Shown here: piece by piece, positions 59,510 to 64,000 of the stretch | Layout: every line of letters starts with the position of its first letter | Position numbering within the stretch: position 1 is the stretch's first letter | NCBI GenBank assembly: GCA_036260935.1 | Contig: DATALQ010000050.1 | Span: forward strand, 55,797 to 119,796 | Origin: JAEYOM01 sp036260935 | GTDB taxonomy: Bacteria; Bacillota; Clostridia; Acetivibrionales; DTU013 | DNA: 64,000 bases | Direction of reading: 5' to 3' | The notes under the pieces: model-generated | Told to the model about the DNA's origin: nothing | The model's database searches: none | The model's input: only the letters and a program-made list of their open reading frames with translations | Program-made: the position numbers and the translations under genes

Positions 59510-60319
59510 ATGTCGGAACTTATATCTGTATTGATCGCCGATGATAATCCGGAGTTTTGTCGTATGCTTCAAGAGTATCTCGACAAGTCCGGGGATATGG
59601 CGGTGAAGGGCGTTGCAAAGGACGGTATCGAAACTCTCAGGCTTGTTGGCGAACTTGAACCTGATGTACTCATTCTGGATGTAATAATGCCGAATCTTGA
59701 CGGGATAGGCGTGCTTGAGAGGCTTTCGTCAATGAAGCCCGATAAAAAGCCTATTGTAATAGCGCTTACTGCGATAGGGAAGGATGTCATTGTTCAGAAT
59801 GCACTGGAGCTTGGCGCGGACTACTATATTATAAAGCCGTTCGAAGTAGATATGCTTGCTTCGCGAATAAGGCAGCTTTACGCTGAAAAGGCGGCCATAT
59901 ACGGTCAGGCAGCCGGTACTGTGAAAGACGTTGCAGGCGTTATGCAAAGCAGTGGTGAATCGGATCTGGAACAGGTTATTTCAACAATGATAAAAAGATT
60001 GGGGATAACACCCAACATAGCAGGATACAGATATCTGAGGGAAGCTGTGATGATGTCGGTTGAAGAGCCGGCAGCGGCCAGATCGGCGTCAAAAAGCATT
60101 TATCCCGTCCTGGCGGAAAAGTACAATACGACGAGCAGAAATATCGACAGGGCGATTCGTTGTGCTATCGACAGCGCCAACAAAAAGTCGAAATTCGCAG
60201 AAAATCCTGAAGCAGCGATATTGACAACGATTGGAAGAAATAAGCCCAGTAATACGCAAATAATAGCATTTCTCGCGGAAAAGGCCATAAGGAAGCAATT
60301 TGAGAACCGGTACGAATAA
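59510..60319 (+). CDS. spo0A: Spo0A-type response regulator
   Basis: 269 residues from ATG at 59510 after GAGGGGAACG. Receiver domain: D11/D12, phosphoacceptor D57 (LILDVIMPNLDGI) and K109 (IIKPFE). C-terminal Spo0A domain: GITPNIAGYRYLREAVMMSVEE and YPVLAEKYNTTSRNIDRAIRCAI. The recognition helix is SRNIDRAIRCAID, against SRVERAIRHAIE in the classical protein, so the DNA target may differ. It sits behind aroK and not next to spoIVB, where Spo0A normally lies; it may be a second Spo0A or the only one. Confidence 0.85.
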   Translation: MSELISVLIADDNPEFCRMLQEYLDKSGDMAVKGVAKDGIETLRLVGELEPDVLILDVIMPNLDGIGVLERLSSMKPDKKPIVIALTAIGKDVIVQNALELGADYYIIKPFEVDMLASRIRQLYAEKAAIYGQAAGTVKDVAGVMQSSGESDLEQVISTMIKRLGITPNIAGYRYLREAVMMSVEEPAAARSASKSIYPVLAEKYNTTSRNIDRAIRCAIDSANKKSKFAENPEAAILTTIGRNKPSNTQIIAFLAEKAIRKQFENRYE

Positions 60320-60332
60320 TGATACAACGTAA

Positions 60333-60358
60333 AAGAAGCTGCCATATGGCAGCTTCTT
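60333..60358. terminator. Bidirectional terminator between spo0A-like gene and hup
   Basis: A 26-bp perfect palindrome with AAGAAGCTGCCAT and its complement, flanked by A and T. It lies 14 bases after the Spo0A-type stop and 19 bases before the hup stop, so it can end both transcripts. Confidence 0.85.
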
Positions 60359-60376
60359 CTATGTACTTTAGATTGA

Positions 60377-60655
60377 TTATTTCTTGTTGACTTTATCCTT
60401 TAAAACCTTACCAGCTTTGAATACCGGAGCTTTGGAAGCAGGAATAGTGATTTCCTTCTTGGTCTGCGGGTTTCTACCCTTCCTTGCAGCCCTCTTCCTA
60501 ACTTCGAAGGTACCAAAACCAACCAGGACTACTTTGTCTCCACCCTTAAGAGCTTCTTCGACTGAACCTATGAATGCGTTGAGAGCAGCTTCGCTGTTCT
60601 TCTTGTTGAGACCGGATTTCGAGGCGATAGAGTTGATTAAATCTGTCTTATTCAT
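60377..60655 (-). CDS. hup: HU-family DNA-binding protein
   Basis: 92 residues, the usual length. It starts MNKTDLINSIASKSGLNKK and carries VGFGTFEVRKRAARKGRNP, the arm region with GRNP that inserts into the minor groove. It is a dimeric nucleoid protein. ATG after AGGAGG; strong promoter upstream. Single gene, closed by the palindromic terminator at its end. Confidence 0.97.
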   Translation of the reverse strand: MNKTDLINSIASKSGLNKKNSEAALNAFIGSVEEALKGGDKVVLVGFGTFEVRKRAARKGRNPQTKKEITIPASKAPVFKAGKVLKDKVNKK

Positions 60656-60688
60656 GAATACAACCTCCTAAATTTGGAATTCGACATT

Positions 60689-60717
60689 ATTTTATAATGA
60701 AAGTAGCCTAAAGTCAA
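60689..60717 (-). promoter_or_regulatory. hup promoter
   Basis: On the minus strand TTGACT (60712-60717), a 17-base spacer and TAAAAT (60689-60694), about 35 bases before the start codon. Confidence 0.65.
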
Positions 60718-60783
60718 GCCTTTCAGAATAATTTAGTCTATTGTAACTACATAAAATGTGACATTTAGACTATGTTTCACTTT

Positions 60784-61212
60784 TTACGACAAAATTCTAA
60801 TTTCTATGTCACCTTTTAACAACGATCTCAGCTTTTTGACGAATAAATCCCCGTTGTCTTCCGATGGCGATTTTCCAAGAATTATACAGCCGATATCATT
60901 TTCATCGGCATATTGCGCAATTGTTAATGGAATATCGTCGGACTTAAGCACTGAAAGGTTAGCTCCCACGCTTTTTGAAATGCCGAACAGATATTCCAGA
61001 GCCTCGGACTCTTTAGCGCTGTCAAGAAAATGAAGTTCGCTTTTGACCACATTTATGACATAAAGCTTTCCACTATATTCGTCGACCAACTCATGCGCTG
61101 CATTGATAAGACGTTCGCAGGTCTTTTGCTGTGTGACGCAAACAAGTATGTTCTTCTCGATTTTTTTATTCCTGGTATTCACGGTGATCCTCTTTTCCAA
61201 GATTCTTTTCAT
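60784..61212 (-). CDS. Universal stress protein-like nucleotide-binding protein
   Basis: 142 residues from ATG at 61210-61212, nine bases after GGGGGC; a TTG three codons upstream abuts that site. A Usp/KdpD-type alpha-beta fold: NILVCVTQQKTCERLINAA, KLYVINVVK, and CIILGKSPSED near the end, but the classical G-2x-G-9x-G-S/T ATP motif is incomplete. It has a short basic tail at the N-terminus. A stress or nucleotide-sensing role is likely. Monocistronic, with fumarate hydratase divergent upstream. Confidence 0.75.
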   Translation of the reverse strand: MKRILEKRITVNTRNKKIEKNILVCVTQQKTCERLINAAHELVDEYSGKLYVINVVKSELHFLDSAKESEALEYLFGISKSVGANLSVLKSDDIPLTIAQYADENDIGCIILGKSPSEDNGDLFVKKLRSLLKGDIEIRILS

Positions 61213-61358
61213 TTGATTCAAGCCCCCATAATCATTATACCAATAGCCCCGAAAAAAGTCTTATTGCCAATTGTGAATTTTGTGTAAACTTGCTTTTTAC
61301 ATTTTTATCGTATATTATGGGTACTGGTATAGAAGCATTTGACCTCCAGGAGGCAATA

Positions 61359-62201
61359 ATGAAGGAAATAAAAACGGCCAGAATCATTGAGATTGTAGAA
61401 CGGCTTTGCATGACTGCCAATTACGATCTTAACAGCGATATTATGTGTGCTCTCGAGAAGGGGGCCAGGGATGAAGAATCGGAAACGGGACGACTTATAC
61501 TCTCACAGCTCGTTGAAAATGCCAAAACGGCGGCTAGGGAACGAATGGCTATCTGCCAGGATACCGGCATGGCTGTGGTCTTTGTTGAGATAGGACAGGA
61601 AGTCCATATAACCGGAGGCAGTATCACGGAGGCGATCAATGAAGGCGTCAGAAGAGGGTACGAAAAAGGCTTTTTGAGGAAATCGGTGGTTTCAGATCCT
61701 CTTGAACGCAAAAATACGGGCGATAACACCCCAGCGGTGATACATTTTGAGTTGACGGAAGGCGATAGCCTTAAAATAACCCTGGCGCCTAAGGGCTTCG
61801 GAAGCGAGAACATGAGCGGCGTCAGGATGCTGAAGCCCTCCGACGGAATAGACGGAGTCAGGGCTTTTATCGAGGAAATGGTGGAAAAGGCGGGCCCGAA
61901 TCCATGCCCTCCCGTAGTTGTGGGAGTTGGAATAGGTGGGACTATGGAAAAGGCGGCTATATTGGCTAAAAAAGCGTTGCTCCGGCCTGTTGACAAGCAC
62001 AATCCAAAGGAAAGCGTACGTAAGCTCGAGGAGGAAATGCTTGAAAGGGTGAACCGCCTGGGAATAGGCCCCGCTGGGCTGGGAGGCCGGCTGACGGCGT
62101 TGGCTGTGAATATAGAAGTTTTCCCGACTCATATAGCGGGGCTGCCTGTGGCTCTCAATATGAGCTGCCACGTAACAAGGCACGCCGAAGCGATATTGTG
62201 A
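61359..62201 (+). CDS. Fumarate hydratase, alpha subunit, class I iron-sulfur type
   Basis: 280 residues from ATG at 61359 after AGGAGG. It belongs to the two-subunit TtdA/FumA-N family: AICQDTGMAVVFVEIG with the cluster ligand C66, PNPCPPVVVGVGIGGT, and the third ligand in NMSCHVTRHAEA (C270). It builds an oxygen-sensitive [4Fe-4S] hydratase with the next gene, converting fumarate and malate. Tartrate dehydratase is the alternative activity of the family, but the central-metabolism role is more likely. Confidence 0.92.
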   Translation: MKEIKTARIIEIVERLCMTANYDLNSDIMCALEKGARDEESETGRLILSQLVENAKTAARERMAICQDTGMAVVFVEIGQEVHITGGSITEAINEGVRRGYEKGFLRKSVVSDPLERKNTGDNTPAVIHFELTEGDSLKITLAPKGFGSENMSGVRMLKPSDGIDGVRAFIEEMVEKAGPNPCPPVVVGVGIGGTMEKAAILAKKALLRPVDKHNPKESVRKLEEEMLERVNRLGIGPAGLGGRLTALAVNIEVFPTHIAGLPVALNMSCHVTRHAEAIL

Positions 62202-62291
62202 CCAGGACCGATTTAGATAGGCGGTTTAAACTGAAACCCAAATCATGCTTAAGGTGGGAAATAGAAAATTATAACTGGGGAGGTAGAGCCT

Positions 62292-62846
62292 TTGGCTGAT
62301 ATCATAAAAATAAGTACGCCTCTGACAAGGGATGCCGTTGTGCGGCTGAAAGCAGGCGATGCGGTCGAAATTAGCGGGACCATCTATGCCGCCAGGGACG
62401 CGGCTCATAAAAAGCTGATAGACCTGCTGAAGACCAACGGGCAGCTTCCAATAGATATCAGGGATCAGGTAATATATTATGTAGGGCCATGTCCGGCCGG
62501 CCCGGGCTGCGTTATCGGTTCGGCGGGTCCTACGACCAGCGGCAGGATGGATGCGTATGCCCCTGAACTCATAAGGCTGGGCCTGACCGGTATGATCGGA
62601 AAAGGGCTTCGAAGCAGCCAGGTTACGGAGGCCATGGTCAGATACGGCGCGGTCTATTTCGGCGCTACAGGCGGTGCGGGCGCACTGCTTTCAAAGTGTA
62701 TCATTGCCGAAGAAATAATAGCATTTCCGGAGCTTGGAACTGAGGCACTGAGAAAGCTTACAGTGAAAAATTTCCCAGCGACTGTAGTCATAGACAGCAG
62801 CGGCAGCGATCTGTACCGAATAGGTCGGGAAAAATTCCAAAAGTAA
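62292..62846 (+). CDS. Fumarate hydratase, beta subunit
   Basis: 184 residues from TTG at 62292 after GGGGAGG. TtdB/FumA-C family: LKAGDAVEISGTIYAARDAAHKK and VIGSAGPTTSGRMD, with MIGKGLRSSQVTEAM. It forms the swivel half of the class I hydratase with the alpha subunit encoded 90 bases upstream. Same transcript assumed. Confidence 0.92.
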   Translation: MADIIKISTPLTRDAVVRLKAGDAVEISGTIYAARDAAHKKLIDLLKTNGQLPIDIRDQVIYYVGPCPAGPGCVIGSAGPTTSGRMDAYAPELIRLGLTGMIGKGLRSSQVTEAMVRYGAVYFGATGGAGALLSKCIIAEEIIAFPELGTEALRKLTVKNFPATVVIDSSGSDLYRIGREKFQK

Positions 62847-62961
62847 CAGGAAAACGTAATAAAATCCTTGATAATGAAATAAAAAGCAGGGTATTATTTA
62901 AATGAATAATAGTGTATAATAGTCTAGAATTTTATGGCATCAGAAAGGGGAGGTATTTAAC

Positions 62962-63177
62962 ATGGCAGCACAAGTAACGAAGGATATGATTATTTCAGAT
63001 ATTTTGAAACTGGACAGAGGCACTGTACCGATACTGCTCAGCATAGGGATGCATTGCCTCGGCTGTCCGTCGTCATCGGGAGAGAGCCTTGAGGATGCGT
63101 GCGCTATCCACGGAATAGATGTTGATCAGATAGTAAAGGAACTGAACGATTATCTCGCATCGAAGGATGCAAAATAA
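62962..63177 (+). CDS. DUF1858 redox-disulfide domain protein
   Basis: 71 residues, ATG after GGGGAGG. DUF1858 domain: TKDMIISDILKLDRGTVPIL then HCLGCPSS with the C32-x2-C35 disulfide pair and a SLEDACAIHGIDVDQIV C-terminus. It is found as a stand-alone protein or attached to hybrid-cluster and Fe-S enzymes; probably a redox or metal-related adaptor. It precedes purA by 20 bases and may be co-transcribed. Confidence 0.9.
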   Translation: MAAQVTKDMIISDILKLDRGTVPILLSIGMHCLGCPSSSGESLEDACAIHGIDVDQIVKELNDYLASKDAK

Positions 63178-63197
63178 ACTCGACGGGGGATTTGTAA

Positions 63198-64000
63198 ATG
63201 GCGGTTAGAGTTGTCGTAGGCACCCAATGGGGTGACGAAGGCAAAGGCAAGTATATAGACATGCTTGCAAAGGATTCCGATCTGGTAGTGCGTTTCTCAG
63301 GCGGAAACAATGCAGGCCATACGATAGTGGCTGACGGGATCAAATATGCGATGCACCTGATACCCTCGGGTATTCTTCACAGGGATAAAACCTGCATAAT
63401 AGGTAATGGCGTCGTAGTAGACCCCGCTGTGCTGCTGAAGGAAATGGAAGAACTCGAGCAAAAGGGCGTAAGTACCGACAAGCTGCTCATAAGTGACAGA
63501 GCGCATGTCATTATGCCGTATCATAAGCTTTTGGACGAACTGCAGGAAAGCCAGCGCGGTTCTGCAAGCCTCGGTACGACCAAACGGGGCATCGGACCTG
63601 CATATACCGATAAAACGGAAAGATGTGGTATCCGTATCTGCGATCTTGTCGATGAAGAGGAATTTGCCCGCAAGGTAAGAGAAAACCTGGCAGTAAAGAA
63701 TCAGATCATCGAGAAGGTATACGGCGGTAAAGGTCTTGACGCTGAGGAGATCATCGCGGAGTATGGCCTGTACGCAAAACAGCTGAAAAAGCATGTGGCG
63801 GATGTCAACGCTATAATCGGCGACGCGGCTGAACAGGGCAGGGATATCCTTTTTGAAGGAGCTCAGGCTACTTTCCTCGACCTCGATTTCGGAACATACC
63901 CCTACGTCACTTCCTCAAATCCCGTAGCGGGAGGCGTATGTACCGGCGCAGGCATAGGCCCGAAGTACATCGACGAAGTATACGGCGTTTTAAAGGCATA
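63198..64000 (+). CDS. purA: Adenylosuccinate synthetase, 3' end outside the window
   Basis: ATG at 63198 after GGGGG; 267 residues are visible before the window ends, out of about 425 usual. Signatures GTQWGDEGKGK (GTP loop with catalytic Asp), GGNNAGHTIV with the catalytic His, TTKRGIGPAYTDK, and LFEGAQATFLDLDFGTYPYV. It joins IMP and aspartate in AMP synthesis, using GTP. Confidence 0.96.
   Translation, partial: MAVRVVVGTQWGDEGKGKYIDMLAKDSDLVVRFSGGNNAGHTIVADGIKYAMHLIPSGILHRDKTCIIGNGVVVDPAVLLKEMEELEQKGVSTDKLLISDRAHVIMPYHKLLDELQESQRGSASLGTTKRGIGPAYTDKTERCGIRICDLVDEEEFARKVRENLAVKNQIIEKVYGGKGLDAEEIIAEYGLYAKQLKKHVADVNAIIGDAAEQGRDILFEGAQATFLDLDFGTYPYVTSSNPVAGGVCTGAGIGPKYIDEVYGVLKA

Overview
The window is low-to-mid GC Firmicutes DNA. 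AGG-type Shine-Dalgarno boxes, TTGACA/TATAAT promoters, a tyrosine T-box, a Spo0A-type regulator, PadR/YtrA/MerR regulators and strictly anaerobic iron-sulfur chemistry point to a spore-forming, strictly anaerobic Clostridia member. A cellulolytic Ruminiclostridium/Acetivibrio-like bacterium is my best guess (inference only). No phage structural genes, transposases, rRNA, tRNA or CRISPR array were recognised.

Layout. 1-8 kb: end of a surface-type protein, a YtrA-regulated ABC transporter, a membrane Fe-S protein next to a PadR regulator with a long inverted-repeat operator, and a secreted GH10-like/amidase fusion. 8-11.2 kb: a MerR regulator and a VIT-VWA protein. 11.2-12.2 kb: two 126-bp direct repeats plus a diverged inverted copy, then a 68-residue Gly/Ala-rich peptide gene with its own terminators. 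12.3-15.8 kb: an asymmetric heterodimeric ABC exporter. 16.2-28.6 kb: a cassette of giant proteins without signal peptides (about 1414 aa if a frameshift at a T run is crossed, then 744 and 1844 aa) plus a small convergent holin-like membrane protein.

28.8-36.5 kb: a six-gene membrane complex resembling hydrogenase-4/formate hydrogenlyase. Its large subunit has lost all four Ni-binding cysteines, so it is an energy-converting hydrogenase-related (Ehr-like) complex. Converging on it, 36.6-38.7 kb carries hgcA and hgcB, the mercury-methylation pair, with a cysteine-rich MarR regulator. 39.3-41.6 kb holds NAD salvage genes (nicotinamidase-like, pncB). 43-51 kb is mixed housekeeping: T-box/tyrS, a WYL regulator, an Fpg-like protein without the catalytic proline, mscL with a zinc-ribbon tail, a methyltransferase, a TadG-like protein and a ferredoxin-domain protein. 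A strongly AT-rich orphan gene lies at 51.2-52.1 kb, then a FAD/Rieske oxidoreductase, a DUF1189 protein and a THUMP rRNA methyltransferase. 56.4-60.3 kb is aroA-aroC-aroK followed by a Spo0A-like regulator. The end carries hup, a Usp-like protein, two-subunit fumarate hydratase, a DUF1858 protein and the start of purA.

Three families of short repeats recur: 126-bp units with a terminator-like hairpin, 48-bp units built on a GCGCCA/TGGCGC dyad, and a 40-42-bp palindromic unit found inside two unrelated genes. The strongest biological leads are hgcAB, the cysteine-less Ehr-like complex and the 16-28.6 kb giant-protein cassette.
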